A stretch of DNA of 64,000 nt from Pseudomonadota bacterium (GCA_018240465.1 JAFEFS010000081.1:30327-94326); one strand, 5' to 3'. Counted from the first letter of the stretch, positions 55,089-64,000 are shown. A program made the numbers and translations. The notes: generated from the letters alone by a model not told the origin.

Positions 55089-56717
55089 ATGGACGCAGTA
55101 TCGATACGAGATGACCGAAGCTTGGCCCGAGCCGTGGTCGGGGTATTCGTGGCGACGATCATCGCCACTGCCATGCCGTCGGCATATGCGCAGCTCACCG
55201 ACGCTACCCAGACCCGGCCGGGCGTTCCCGGCGGTGCGATCGGCAAGTCGCTGCAGCAGCAGATCGGCGCGGGTCGCGGCGACGAATTCACGCCGGGCAG
55301 TTCGCTTTACCTGATCGCGCGCGATCCCGCGCGGGCGATCCGTCGCGGGCGCCAGTTGTTCCAGCGCAAGTTCACGTTCGAACAGGGCCAGGGGCCGCGC
55401 GTGGATTCGCTTTCGCACGGCGACATCATGGCGCACCCCGCGCTCGGCGCCGGCCTGACCGACAGTTGCGCGGCCTGCCACGGCCGTCCGCGCGGTGCGG
55501 CCGGATTCGGCGGCGACGTGGCGACGCGGCCCGACAGCCGCAATGCACCGCATCTTTTCGGCATCGGTTTGCGCGAAATGATCGCCGATGAAATGACGAA
55601 CGAACTGCGCACGATCCGCGACGTGTGCGGACTCGTCACCACTATCACCGGTATGTCGATCACGCTGCCGCTGACCAGCAAGGGCGTGTCGTTCGGCTGG
55701 ATCAAGTCGCTGGCGGACGGCGGCTGGGATACCTCGCAGGTGCAGGGCGTCAATGCCGACTTGCGCGTGCGCCCGTTCTTCCACGACGGTCGCGAGTTCT
55801 CGCTGCGCGCGTTCGCGGTCGGTGCGTTCAACGACGAGATGGGCTTGCAGGCTGCAGATCCGTTGCTGTGCGCCGCGAACGATGCGGCCAATCCCGCCGC
55901 GGTCACCACGCCGGCCGGCCTCGTGCTCGATCCGAAGCTCGACACGATCAAGGCTGCGCCGACCTGCTCGAGCAGCGACGATGCGGACAAGGACGGCGTC
56001 GCCAACGAGATCGATCCGGCGCTGCTCGATTACATGGAGTTCTATCTTCTGAACTACTTCAGCCCCGCGATCGGCAAGCAGACCGAACGCGCAGTGCAAG
56101 GACGCGCGCTTCTCGACGGCATCGGCTGCACAGCCTGCCATGTCGCACGCTTCAGGATCGAACACGATCGCCGCGTCGCCGACGTCGACACAAAATACGA
56201 CCCGGCGCGCGGCATCCTCAACCATCTCTATTCGAGTGTGACCACGATGTTCCGAGTCGTCGCCGATGGCGCTGCGTATCCGAAACTCTTGCCCAAACGC
56301 CAATCGTTCGTCGTCGACAACCTGTTCACCGACTTCAAGCGCCACGATCTCGGGCCGCTGTTCCACGAACGCAACTACGACGGCAGTCTGCACACCGAGT
56401 TCATGACCACACCGCTGTGGGGAGTCGGCACCAAGTCGCCCTACGGTCACGACGGCCGCAGCACGAATCTCGAGGAGGTGATCCTGCGCCACGGCGGCGA
56501 GGCGCAACCCGCGCGCGACGCCTTCGCTGCGCTCGACGACGACAGCCAACACATGCTGATCGAGTTCCTGCAGACGCTGGTACTGTTCCCGCCCGACGAC
56601 ACCGCGTCGAGCCTCGACCCGGGCATACCGGGCAGCATCGCGCCGCAGGACCCGGCCCAGCACGGCAGCATCGCCCTGTCGGCGCTGTTCCAGATTCCGG
56701 CAGAAGGTACCGAGTAG
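55089..56717 (+). CDS. Secreted di-haem oxidoreductase (thiol oxidoreductase/DHOR family)
   Basis: 542 residues with a signal peptide (VVGVFVATIIATAMPSAYAQ). Two haem c sites are visible: TDSCAACHGRPRG and GIGCTACHVARF. The C-terminal GTKSPYGHDGRSTNLEEVIL RHGGEA region is typical of DHOR / putative peroxidase proteins related to MauG-like cytochromes. It acts in the periplasm, passing electrons in an unknown redox reaction. The start at 55089 is chosen over the longer frame because it gives a proper signal peptide. It lies between two ECF sigma loci. Confidence 0.87.
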   Translation: MDAVSIRDDRSLARAVVGVFVATIIATAMPSAYAQLTDATQTRPGVPGGAIGKSLQQQIGAGRGDEFTPGSSLYLIARDPARAIRRGRQLFQRKFTFEQGQGPRVDSLSHGDIMAHPALGAGLTDSCAACHGRPRGAAGFGGDVATRPDSRNAPHLFGIGLREMIADEMTNELRTIRDVCGLVTTITGMSITLPLTSKGVSFGWIKSLADGGWDTSQVQGVNADLRVRPFFHDGREFSLRAFAVGAFNDEMGLQAADPLLCAANDAANPAAVTTPAGLVLDPKLDTIKAAPTCSSSDDADKDGVANEIDPALLDYMEFYLLNYFSPAIGKQTERAVQGRALLDGIGCTACHVARFRIEHDRRVADVDTKYDPARGILNHLYSSVTTMFRVVADGAAYPKLLPKRQSFVVDNLFTDFKRHDLGPLFHERNYDGSLHTEFMTTPLWGVGTKSPYGHDGRSTNLEEVILRHGGEAQPARDAFAALDDDSQHMLIEFLQTLVLFPPDDTASSLDPGIPGSIAPQDPAQHGSIALSALFQIPAEGTE

Positions 56718-56823
56718 CGCCGGTGGTACGGGTATGCCGACGACGCGCTCGCCTGTGCTTGCCGCGACGCGACGTCGTCGTCCGCCGTCGAACCACGCCC
56801 GCCTCGCCCGGGGCGGAACCGGA

Positions 56824-57567
56824 TCACCGCGACATGGGCATCTGCACGTCCCAGGACGACACCGGAAAATCCTCTGCGCCTTGTTCCGCCACGACGACGC
56901 GACGCGTATCGGGACCGAGATCCGCCGCCGGCACGACCGCTTCGACAAAGCGATACGGGCCCGCCGCGCGCAGCCGAAGGCCACGAGCCGCGAACAGGAT
57001 GCGTTCGCCATTGGCGACGCTGAGCACGTAACGCGACGATGACGTTGCCGCACCGTCGCCGATCTGCGCCTGAACCCGCACGTCGCCGGCATGCGCGGGC
57101 AACGCAATCGGATCCGACACGCCGCGTTGTTGTCCGGCGAGCAGCGTCACTACCGGCAAGGAAGCCGTGTTCGCCGCTTGCTCCGCAGGCGCCGGCACGA
57201 GTGTCCACCAGCGAACGCCGACGACGGCGAGCAGCAGCGATGCCGCGATTGCGGCCGCGAACCCCGCGCGACGCAACCCGGGTGCACACGTCTTCGGCGC
57301 CGGGACCGGCATCGGCGCGATGCGTTGCGCGTCGATGAGAGCCCTGGCGAAGCGCACACGCCAGGCGTCGCGCGCGCGCACGAGGCGTGCATCGGCCGTC
57401 GGCAGGCGTCCGCACGCACAATCGTCGATCAGATCGCACTCGATGGCATCGATGCGGTTCGCCAGGTCGACATCGACGAACAACTGTCGTTCAAGCTCGG
57501 CGCTGTGCCGGACATCGAGTCGGCACAGCAGCCAGTCGCGGATTTCCGGATCGCCCATCTCAGTCAT
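56824..57567 (-). CDS. Single-pass membrane protein, candidate anti-sigma factor
   Basis: 247 residues. The N-terminal 100 residues are cytoplasmic and acidic/helical (DPEIRDWLLCRLDVRHSAEL). One membrane helix spans about 102-124 (AGFAAAIAASLLLAVVGVRW). The rest is predicted periplasmic, a beta-rich domain with LPVVTLLAGQQRGVSDPIAL and YRFVEAVVPAADLGPDTRRV. No zinc-binding motif is seen. It lies 9 bases downstream of the ECF sigma gene in one operon with the TPR-CHAT protease. The anti-sigma role is inferred from topology and context, not from a clear domain match. Confidence 0.7.
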   Translation of the reverse strand: MTEMGDPEIRDWLLCRLDVRHSAELERQLFVDVDLANRIDAIECDLIDDCACGRLPTADARLVRARDAWRVRFARALIDAQRIAPMPVPAPKTCAPGLRRAGFAAAIAASLLLAVVGVRWWTLVPAPAEQAANTASLPVVTLLAGQQRGVSDPIALPAHAGDVRVQAQIGDGAATSSSRYVLSVANGERILFAARGLRLRAAGPYRFVEAVVPAADLGPDTRRVVVAEQGAEDFPVSSWDVQMPMSR

Positions 57568-57576
57568 CGCGGCCAG

Positions 57577-58230
57577 TCATCGTGGTTTCGGGTTGTTGTC
57601 ATGATCGAGAGTGTCGGTTCGCCCGGTTCCATCACGACGCCGATCCGGCGCCACGCCCTGCGTACGCCGGCGCACGCAGGCCTCGAGCGCTTCGCGCAGG
57701 CGCAATGCGCGGTTGCGCAGGGCATTCATCGACACGCCGAGCCGGGCGGCGAGATCGCGTCGCGTGGCGATGCGTCGCGCATCGTCGTCGCGATAGTAGG
57801 CGAGCATCAGCTCCGTTCCGCGCGCACCGAACTCGCGCAGGCAGGCACGCAACGCGGCGAGCAGGAGCGGGTCGGTTGATTCGACCTCATCGACTTCGTC
57901 CTCGACCGCGGCGATCGCTTCCTGGCGCACGGCCTCGTGCCGAGTACGCCGCTCGCGCGCCTCGAACAGCATCAGCTTGGCAATGCCGAATGCGTAGAGC
58001 GCCGCGTTGTCGATGACGGTGCCTTCGTCGAGACGACGCGCAAGCCGGTCGAGCGCACCGTCGGCCAACGATTCGGCATCGACCGGTTCACTCTGGCGGA
58101 AAAACAGGACGAGTCGACGGCGCAGCTGCTCGTAGTCGAAACCGGCAGCGTCGGCGCGCAGGCGCTCGATCAGTCCATGCAGGCGGCGGCGGGCGACTTC
58201 GCCGGTGTCGGCCGCGGCGTCGGCGCTCAT
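57577..58230 (-). CDS. ECF-type sigma factor in TPR-CHAT operon
   Basis: 217 residues. A degenerate region 2 (FDYEQLRRRLVLFFRQSEPV to NAALYAFGIAKLMLFEARER) is followed by region 4 (FGARGTELMLAYYRDDDARR and DLAARLGVSMNALRNRALRL). An unusual 35-residue basic tail follows (RRRTQGVAPDRRRDGTGR). The start ATG at 58230 overlaps the stop of the CHAT gene (58227) by ATGA, so translation is coupled. It is divergent enough from typical ECF factors that promoter specificity cannot be guessed. Confidence 0.82.
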   Translation of the reverse strand: MSADAAADTGEVARRRLHGLIERLRADAAGFDYEQLRRRLVLFFRQSEPVDAESLADGALDRLARRLDEGTVIDNAALYAFGIAKLMLFEARERRTRHEAVRQEAIAAVEDEVDEVESTDPLLLAALRACLREFGARGTELMLAYYRDDDARRIATRRDLAARLGVSMNALRNRALRLREALEACVRRRTQGVAPDRRRDGTGRTDTLDHDNNPKPR

Positions 58231-61200
58231 CGCCAGTCTCCGTGCACGACGAAGCCAGCCCAGTAGTACGGCGACGCCCAGCGCGGATCGTGGCGCATTT
58301 CCGCCTGCGCGGTGCTCAGCGCGTTTTGCGGCGAGGCATGCTTGCGCAGCAGCTCGCGATAGAACTTCTCCATGAGTACGGCGCTGGCGCGATCGTCGAC
58401 CGGCCACAGGCTGGCAACGACGCGCCGCGTGCCGGCATAGAAAAACGCGCGCGCCAGGCTGTACGCGCCTTCGGAGCCCTGCATCCTGCCGACACCCGAA
58501 TCGCAGACGCTGAGCACGACGAGGTCGGCCGGCATGCGCAGGTTGTAGATGTCGTTCGCGCGCAGGAAACCATCCTGCGCATTGCCATCGGCGTCGTACA
58601 GCGAAAGCACGATGCCGGACATTTCCGGGTGGCGCAGGTTGAGCAGCGCGTGTGTGGCAAAGTGTACAAGTGAAAATCTATCCCATCGCGCCGCAACGGC
58701 CGCGCCGCGGTTCGCGGCAAAGTCGAGCGCCAGCCACAGGCTGCCCTGCGGCGCCAGCGCGGCTATGCCTTGCGCCTCGCGCCGCGTATTGGGCAAGCGC
58801 GTCAGCCTGGCGATGCCGGCTTCGGTCATCGCCCGCGACAGCATCGTGCCAGCCTCAGGCAGAGCGCCGCCCGCGTGACCATGCAGGCGCGCGTCATCGC
58901 TGCGGAAAACCGGATCGGCGAAGATCGCCAGCGCGTCTGTCGCTGCCGTGGGACGTGGCAGCGCGCGCAGTCCACGCAACGTCGCCAGCGAAGGCAGGTA
59001 CACGAAAGTCGATCCGGGCGCCGTTCGCGCCGATGGACCTTGCGCGAACGGCAGCAGGGCGAATGGCAGCAGTTGCAGGTCGCCGTCGGCAACCACCACG
59101 ATCTGCGCTCGCAGGCGGGCGCGCGTCGCCGCGGGCAGGATGCGTTCCTGCAGCGCGCGTGCCTGCGCCGCGACTGTGGCGTCCGCCGACGCATCCTCCT
59201 CGGCCAGGCGTTCCATCGGCACCGACGCCGGGTGCGACCCGCGCGCGAGCAACGCCGCGCGCAACGCCGCCACCGGCTGCTCGATCGCCGCACGCGCCGG
59301 CAGCACCTGTGCATCGACGCCAGCGCGGGTGATCGACCAGACATAGCTGCGCTCGTCGCCGAGCCAGTATTCGAGCACGCTGACATCGTCGTCGAGCAGT
59401 TGTCGGCGCACATCGTCGAGATCGAGGCGCAGCGGGCGCATCAGGTCCGCGTAGCGCGGACTCGATTCGCGCACGCGCGCACGCGCGGTGTCGAGACGGA
59501 CATTCGCCGCGTCGAGCGCTTTCTGCAGCAGTTCACGGCGCTCATCGCCCGCGGCGGCGGACACGCGTTCGAGTTCATAGGCGGCGGCGTGCACGTCGTC
59601 CTCGGCATCGCGCTCACGCGCGAGCAACGCGGGATCGACCCCCTTGTGGATGTCGATGCCGCGTTCGGTCAATTGGTCCTGCAGCGACCGCGCGCGGGCG
59701 CGTTCCGCGACCAGCAGCGCAGCGGACGCATGGCCGGCATGCGGCTCACGCCGATGCAGCTGCATCAGGATGTCGATGTACAACTGGTAGTAGGCGCGCA
59801 TCGACGAGAAATAGCTGGTGCGCAGATGCAGGTTGCTGAGTCGGGCGCGCTCGGATTCAACCAGATCCAGCGCCTGTTCGATGAGTCGCCCGGCACTACC
59901 GAGGTCTCCCGTCTGCTGCGCGGTTCTGGCCAGCGCCGCCAAGGCCGCCGGCTGCTTGCTCAGCGCGCGCGTCTGTCGCGCGAGGTTGAGCGCGCGCGCA
60001 TAGTGTGCCTGCGCCGCCACGAATCGGCGCTGGCGGCTTTCGAGATCCCCCTGGGCGAGTTCGATCTCGATGATCTCGTCCTGTGCGCCTTGCGCGGCGG
60101 CCACCTCACGCGCCGCGGCGAAGCGGGTTTGCGCCTGGTTCCAGTCCGCGCGTTCTAGCGCGACAAGGCCGAGGCCGCGCAGGCTGTGTGCGCGTTCGCG
60201 CGCGAAACCGCCGGCGCTGCCGAGTTGCAAGGCTTGCCCGTACAGCTTCGCGGCGGCATCGACGCGGCCGGCGGCGAGCTCGGCGTCGCCCTGGTTCGCG
60301 AGCGCCTCGGCCACCGCCGGCGGCTCCTTGTTCGCCACGGCGGCGGCTTCGGACCTCTTGTAGGCGGACAACGCCTCGTCGGCTTCGCCCGATTCGCGGT
60401 AGAGGTTGCCGAGGTCGCTCCAGGCCATGTTCTCGACCATCGGATACGGCGTCCGCCGCAGGTCCTCGAATACTTGCGCGAACACCTCGAGCGCGCGGCT
60501 GTATTCGCCCCTTCCCATCAGCACCGCTGCGAGGCGCTCGCGGCAGAAGGCGACCCCGGGCTCATCGCCAGTCGCCAGTGCGAGTTTCAGCGCTTCCGCC
60601 GCGGCATCGAACGCCTTGCCCTTCTGCCCGGTTTCCGAGTAGTCGACAACGATATTGCCGAGCACGACGCCCTGGAAGCGCTCGTCGCCGGTCTTGCGGT
60701 ACAGCGACAACGCACGCTGCTGCGCGGCGATCGCGCCGAGCCGGTCGCCCTGATACGCCAGGCTGGCGCCGAGCGTGCGTTCTGCTTCTGCCTGGTAGGC
60801 CGATACGGACGCATCGCCGTTGCGCTCGCAAGCGGCATCCAATGCTGCACGCGCGGCCGCCTGCGCCTGGGCGTAGTCGCCCAGCGCAAACAGCAGCCGC
60901 GCGTGGCCGGACAAGGTCCGCCGCACTTCGCAGGAATCCCCGACGGACTGCCACGCCGCCAACGCGTCGCGATAGGCTTGCGCCGCGTGCGCCGCCGCGG
61001 TCCGGTCGATGTTTCCCGCCTCGAAACTGCCCGCCGACCTGCGCAGGTCGTTGGCCGTCGCCAGCAGCATCTGCGCGGCCGCGCGACGACGGTCCGCGTC
61101 GGTCGCCGCATGCGCCGGACCCAGCGCGATTTCGAAAGCGCCACCCAGTTTCGCCGTCACCGACAAACGCATCGCGGCAGCGTCGGCGGGTAACAGCATC

Positions 61201-61508
61201 ACGCGCTGCACGGCCTGCTTGCCCGCGTCCACCTGGAACGAGGGACGGGTGGACCCGCCGGCGAAGCGCAGTGCGATCGTGTGCAGGCCAGTCTGACGCA
61301 AGCTCACTTCCGCGGCCTGCCCGGAAGGCAACTGCACGACGTAGTCGCGATGCTGCCCGGCGTTCAATTGCGCGCTGTACGCTTGCCCGGGCCTCAGAAC
61401 CTCGGCGGGGCCATCCGGCGTCGCGCGCGCGAACGCGGCGATGCATATGGCGGCGAACATCGCCGCCACCCGAATCCGAACCGATACTGCTGCCCAGCGC
61501 GCGCTCAC
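58227..61508 (-). CDS. Exported TPR-CHAT caspase-like protease
   Basis: 1093 residues. The GTG at 61508 gives a signal-like N-terminus (VRIRVAAMFAAICIAAFARA). A small beta domain comes next (residues 40-130, RPGQAYSAQLNAGQHRDYVV), resembling pre-peptidase sensor domains. Then follow TPR repeats (about 190-600) and a helical stretch. The C-terminal CHAT domain has the catalytic dyad His953 in VHFATHALLNLRHPE and Cys1002 in VVLSVCDSGVGRMQGSEGA. RRVVASLWPVDDRAS is the typical end. CHAT proteins are C50/caspase-fold proteases. It is first in an operon with an ECF sigma and a membrane protein; substrate proteolysis is inferred. Confidence 0.9.
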   Translation of the reverse strand: MSARWAAVSVRIRVAAMFAAICIAAFARATPDGPAEVLRPGQAYSAQLNAGQHRDYVVQLPSGQAAEVSLRQTGLHTIALRFAGGSTRPSFQVDAGKQAVQRVMLLPADAAAMRLSVTAKLGGAFEIALGPAHAATDADRRRAAAQMLLATANDLRRSAGSFEAGNIDRTAAAHAAQAYRDALAAWQSVGDSCEVRRTLSGHARLLFALGDYAQAQAAARAALDAACERNGDASVSAYQAEAERTLGASLAYQGDRLGAIAAQQRALSLYRKTGDERFQGVVLGNIVVDYSETGQKGKAFDAAAEALKLALATGDEPGVAFCRERLAAVLMGRGEYSRALEVFAQVFEDLRRTPYPMVENMAWSDLGNLYRESGEADEALSAYKRSEAAAVANKEPPAVAEALANQGDAELAAGRVDAAAKLYGQALQLGSAGGFARERAHSLRGLGLVALERADWNQAQTRFAAAREVAAAQGAQDEIIEIELAQGDLESRQRRFVAAQAHYARALNLARQTRALSKQPAALAALARTAQQTGDLGSAGRLIEQALDLVESERARLSNLHLRTSYFSSMRAYYQLYIDILMQLHRREPHAGHASAALLVAERARARSLQDQLTERGIDIHKGVDPALLARERDAEDDVHAAAYELERVSAAAGDERRELLQKALDAANVRLDTARARVRESSPRYADLMRPLRLDLDDVRRQLLDDDVSVLEYWLGDERSYVWSITRAGVDAQVLPARAAIEQPVAALRAALLARGSHPASVPMERLAEEDASADATVAAQARALQERILPAATRARLRAQIVVVADGDLQLLPFALLPFAQGPSARTAPGSTFVYLPSLATLRGLRALPRPTAATDALAIFADPVFRSDDARLHGHAGGALPEAGTMLSRAMTEAGIARLTRLPNTRREAQGIAALAPQGSLWLALDFAANRGAAVAARWDRFSLVHFATHALLNLRHPEMSGIVLSLYDADGNAQDGFLRANDIYNLRMPADLVVLSVCDSGVGRMQGSEGAYSLARAFFYAGTRRVVASLWPVDDRASAVLMEKFYRELLRKHASPQNALSTAQAEMRHDPRWASPYYWAGFVVHGDWR

Positions 61509-61659
61509 GACGCCCCCATGCCGCCCAGGTGGATACCTTAGCAAAGCTCGGCATCGCTGCGTGATGGATTTCGCAATTCGCCCACTACTGGTCAAGGACC
61601 GCGCGCGAGGTGGTTCGCGTGTGCGGATGGGCGAAGCAACTTTGCGAAGGGGCGATTCC
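61509..61659. promoter_or_regulatory. Divergent intergenic region between CHAT operon and S53 peptidase
   Basis: These 151 bases must hold both promoters. Toward the CHAT gene, TTGCTAAGGTATCC contains a possible -10 element (TAAGGT). The same block, GGCTAAGGTAGC, occurs before the lipoprotein gene near 20042. Further upstream there is TTGACC, but at a poor distance. Nothing else stands out. Confidence 0.35.
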
Positions 61660-64000
61660 ATGCGAACGACGGCCTGGTTGAATGTGGCGCGCGCGGCGGC
61701 ACGACGTGCGATTCTGGTTGCGGCGATTGCGCTGCCAGTCTTCCTGAGCGCGACGACCTACGCGGGGCCGGCGCCCGCGCAGACCGACGCGACGATGCGC
61801 CTGAGCGGCCATGTGCTGCCGGCGCTCGCGCACGCCACGCGCCAACCGCAAAGCTGGACAAAATGGCTGACCGGTTCGGACGCAACCGACGCGCAGAGCA
61901 TCACTCTGACCATCGTGCTCAACCGCGACGACGAAGCCGGCTTCCAGCAATACCTGCGCGATGTCTACGACCCGGCGTCGCCGATCTTCCGCAAATTCCT
62001 CACCCCGGCGCAGATCGCGGAACGATTCGGCCCGACACAGTCCGCCTACGACGACACGCTGGCTTGGCTGAAGTCGCAGGGCTTCGAGTTGGTCGAAGGT
62101 TCGACGAACCGGATGACGCTGGCCGTGCGCGGCACGCGCGCCAGCGCGGCGAAATCCTTCGCCGTGACGATCGACGACTACGCCGTCGGTGAGCACAGCT
62201 TCTACGCCAACAACACCGACCCTGCCCTGCCGCCCGGCATCGCGGTGCACGTGCAGGCGATCGCGGGGCTGTCGAACCTCGGTGTGCCGCACGCGCCGCA
62301 GCCGCAACGCATGATTCGCCTGGTTTTCGGTACCGCCGTGTGTTCGCTCTGGGCGGTGGCGGCCGGGGAAGCATTCAAAGCCGGCGCCGGCGCCGGCAGC
62401 ACTTACAACTATTACGCCGAGTTCATCAAGTGCTTCAAGAATCTCGAGGGCAAAAGTCCCTACGACATGCTCAATGGCAGCGATCCGCCGCCGCCCGCCT
62501 GGCAGGATGCCAACGGTACGGGCCAGACCATAGGCCTGGTCGAGTTCGACTCCTACAATTCCAGCGATATCGCCGACTACATCGCGCTTATCGGCCTGCC
62601 GGACGCCAAGATCAACGACGTCAGCCCGATCCACGTCAACGGCGGCGCGGGCGCGCCGGCCGCCAGCCAGGACGAAGTGCTGCTCGACATCGACACCGTG
62701 CTCACGCTGGCCCCCGGCGCGGCGATCCGCGTCTACGACGCACCGTTCGCGGGCGGCGCAAGTTTCCAGGCGCTGTTCAACCGCATGATCACCGATCACG
62801 TAACGATCATCAGCAACAGTTGGGCCTATTGCGAGGACCAGACCACGCTCGCCGACGTGACCAGCATCGACAGCGTTCTGCAAACCGCGGCTGCGGCCGG
62901 CATCAGCGTCTTCAACGGCGCCGGCGACACGGGCAGCACCTGTCTGGACGGCGCGGCGAACACGATCGGCGTGCCGGCCGATTCGCCGCATGCGACCGCG
63001 GTCGGCGGCACCTCGCTCACGCAAGGGCCGGGACATACCTACGGCAGCGAAACCTGGTGGAACGGCAGTGCCGACACGCCGCCCAGCGGCCAGGGCGGAT
63101 TCGGCGTCAGTCGATTCTTCGCGCGGCCGGCCTGGCAGAACGGCTTCACCGGTTCGGCAATGCGCTCGATTCCCGACGTCGCCTCGAACGCCGATCCCGC
63201 GCACGGCATCGTGATCTGCAACGCGAACGAAGGCGGCTGCCCCACCGGCGCGCTCAACGGCGGCACGAGCTTCTCCGCACCGACTTGGGCCGCATTCACG
63301 GCCCTGCTCAACCAGACCCAGGGCAGCAATCTCGGCGCGCTCAATCCGCAAATCTATCCTCTCGCCGCGAGCGGCGCGTTCCACGATGCGGCCTCGATGG
63401 GCAGTGACTTCGCCCATGTCGGCCTGGGTTCGCCCCGGCTCGGACTGCTGCACCAGAAACTCACCGCGCAAACCACCGGCGCGGTCGATGCGGCCGTGTC
63501 GACCGTCTTTGCCTATGGCTACGACAACCTCGCCACGTTTCCGGCCACAGCGGACGGACTCCTGCTGTTCGACGACGGCGCGACCAGCGGCTACGTCGTG
63601 GTCACGCTCGCCGATGCGATGGGGAATTTCGCGCCCGGCAAGACGGTCACGCTGACCGCCAATGCCGGCGCACATGCCACGATCACGCCAGCGAGCGCCG
63701 TCACCGACATATCGGGCAAGGCGGTCTTCAAAGTCACCGACCTGACCGCCGAGCCGCTCGTGCTGACCGCGCGCGACCAGACCGACGGCGTCGCGTTGAC
63801 CCAGACCGCCAAATTCGATTTCTTCGTCAATCCGGCGGCGAGCAGTTCGATCGTCGCCCTTACCGCGACCGCCGCGGCCGACGGCGTCAGCACCGACTCG
63901 ATCACCGTCACGCTGCAGGACGCGCTGGGACGTCCGACACCGGGCAAATTCGTCGCGCTCGCACAGACGGGCCACTCCGTCATCAGCGCGCCGAGCCCGA
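61660..64000 (+). CDS. S53 sedolisin-family peptidase with Ig-like repeats, C-terminus cut by window edge
   Basis: At least 780 residues, open at the right edge. After a signal peptide (ILVAAIALPVFLSATTYAGP), a Pro-kumamolisin activation domain follows (QYLRDVYDPASPIFRKFLTP). The catalytic domain has Glu339 and Asp343 in ASQDEVLLDIDTV, a likely oxyanion Asp393 in SNSWAYCEDQ and the nucleophile Ser537 in NGGTSFSAPTW. From about residue 620, bacterial Ig-like repeats begin (GYVVVTLADAMGNFAPGKTV; then DGVSTDSITVTLQDALGRPT). It is a secreted acid-type endopeptidase that cleaves its own propeptide. Divergent from the CHAT operon. Confidence 0.92.
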   Translation, partial: MRTTAWLNVARAAARRAILVAAIALPVFLSATTYAGPAPAQTDATMRLSGHVLPALAHATRQPQSWTKWLTGSDATDAQSITLTIVLNRDDEAGFQQYLRDVYDPASPIFRKFLTPAQIAERFGPTQSAYDDTLAWLKSQGFELVEGSTNRMTLAVRGTRASAAKSFAVTIDDYAVGEHSFYANNTDPALPPGIAVHVQAIAGLSNLGVPHAPQPQRMIRLVFGTAVCSLWAVAAGEAFKAGAGAGSTYNYYAEFIKCFKNLEGKSPYDMLNGSDPPPPAWQDANGTGQTIGLVEFDSYNSSDIADYIALIGLPDAKINDVSPIHVNGGAGAPAASQDEVLLDIDTVLTLAPGAAIRVYDAPFAGGASFQALFNRMITDHVTIISNSWAYCEDQTTLADVTSIDSVLQTAAAAGISVFNGAGDTGSTCLDGAANTIGVPADSPHATAVGGTSLTQGPGHTYGSETWWNGSADTPPSGQGGFGVSRFFARPAWQNGFTGSAMRSIPDVASNADPAHGIVICNANEGGCPTGALNGGTSFSAPTWAAFTALLNQTQGSNLGALNPQIYPLAASGAFHDAASMGSDFAHVGLGSPRLGLLHQKLTAQTTGAVDAAVSTVFAYGYDNLATFPATADGLLLFDDGATSGYVVVTLADAMGNFAPGKTVTLTANAGAHATITPASAVTDISGKAVFKVTDLTAEPLVLTARDQTDGVALTQTAKFDFFVNPAASSSIVALTATAAADGVSTDSITVTLQDALGRPTPGKFVALAQTGHSVISAPSP

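Noticed and set aside
56824..61508. Idea that the CHAT operon is part of a type III-E CRISPR (Craspase) system
   Set aside because: No Cas7-11, repeat array or other cas gene is in the window, and the CHAT protein has a signal peptide, so only the protease-sigma logic is similar.

Overview
The window comes from a GC-rich gammaproteobacterium. Gene content and style point to the Xanthomonadales/Lysobacterales (a Dokdonella- or Rhodanobacter-like organism). The clues are paired UbiH-type hydroxylases, several ECF sigma factors with unusual anti-sigma partners, an ECF sigma next to a TPR kinase, and a wealth of secreted peptidases. The species is inferred from style only. No rRNA, CRISPR array, integrase or transposase is visible. 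There is one tRNA gene (Val, GAC).

Layout. 0-3.7 kb: a membrane MASE1-CHASE-EAL phosphodiesterase cut by the left edge, a secreted isoaspartyl peptidase and a small DMT protein. 4.0-10.9 kb: two ubiquinone hydroxylases, a membrane protein, cobalamin adenosyltransferase, an HDAC-like deacetylase, a CDF metal exporter with a YjbR protein, and a GNAT enzyme. 11-17.9 kb: secreted M13 peptidase, amidohydrolase, L,D-transpeptidase, a DUF3224 protein, a GSAM-like aminotransferase and an MtnX-like phosphatase. 18-25.6 kb: recQ, a lipoprotein, acyl-CoA dehydrogenase, GNAT, a TPR/2OG oxygenase and an HNH nuclease.

25.9-28.6 kb is an accessory island. Small unrelated genes (EthD-like, a truncated CPBP protease, SnoaL-like, a SAM methyltransferase) all lie on the + strand. 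They are separated by imperfect inverted repeats with attC-like core ends. It reads as a small cluster of integron gene cassettes without a visible integrase. A dispersed repeat at its right edge has a second copy at 3.8 kb.

28.7-47.4 kb is mainly chromosomal housekeeping: a secreted six-hairpin-glycosidase-like protein, a ClC antiporter, a frame-disrupted membrane gene, dxs, a cyclase-family enzyme, a hydrolase-ACP-ketosynthase trio, tRNA-Val, uvrB, a Rieske oxygenase, a phospholipase D/cardiolipin synthase-like protein, xseA, a MetX-like hydrolase and def.

47.6-64 kb is rich in signalling. Three ECF sigma genes lie within about 11 kb: one with an overlapping membrane anti-sigma candidate, one with a Ser/Thr kinase-TPR protein, and one in a tight operon with a signal-peptide-bearing TPR-CHAT protease and a single-pass membrane protein. 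A large S53 peptidase diverges from that operon and runs off the right edge. The TPR-CHAT / sigma / membrane protein trio is the most interesting candidate system. It could be a protease-triggered sigma-release switch, similar in logic to the Csx29-Csx30-sigma part of type III-E CRISPR systems but with no CRISPR parts.
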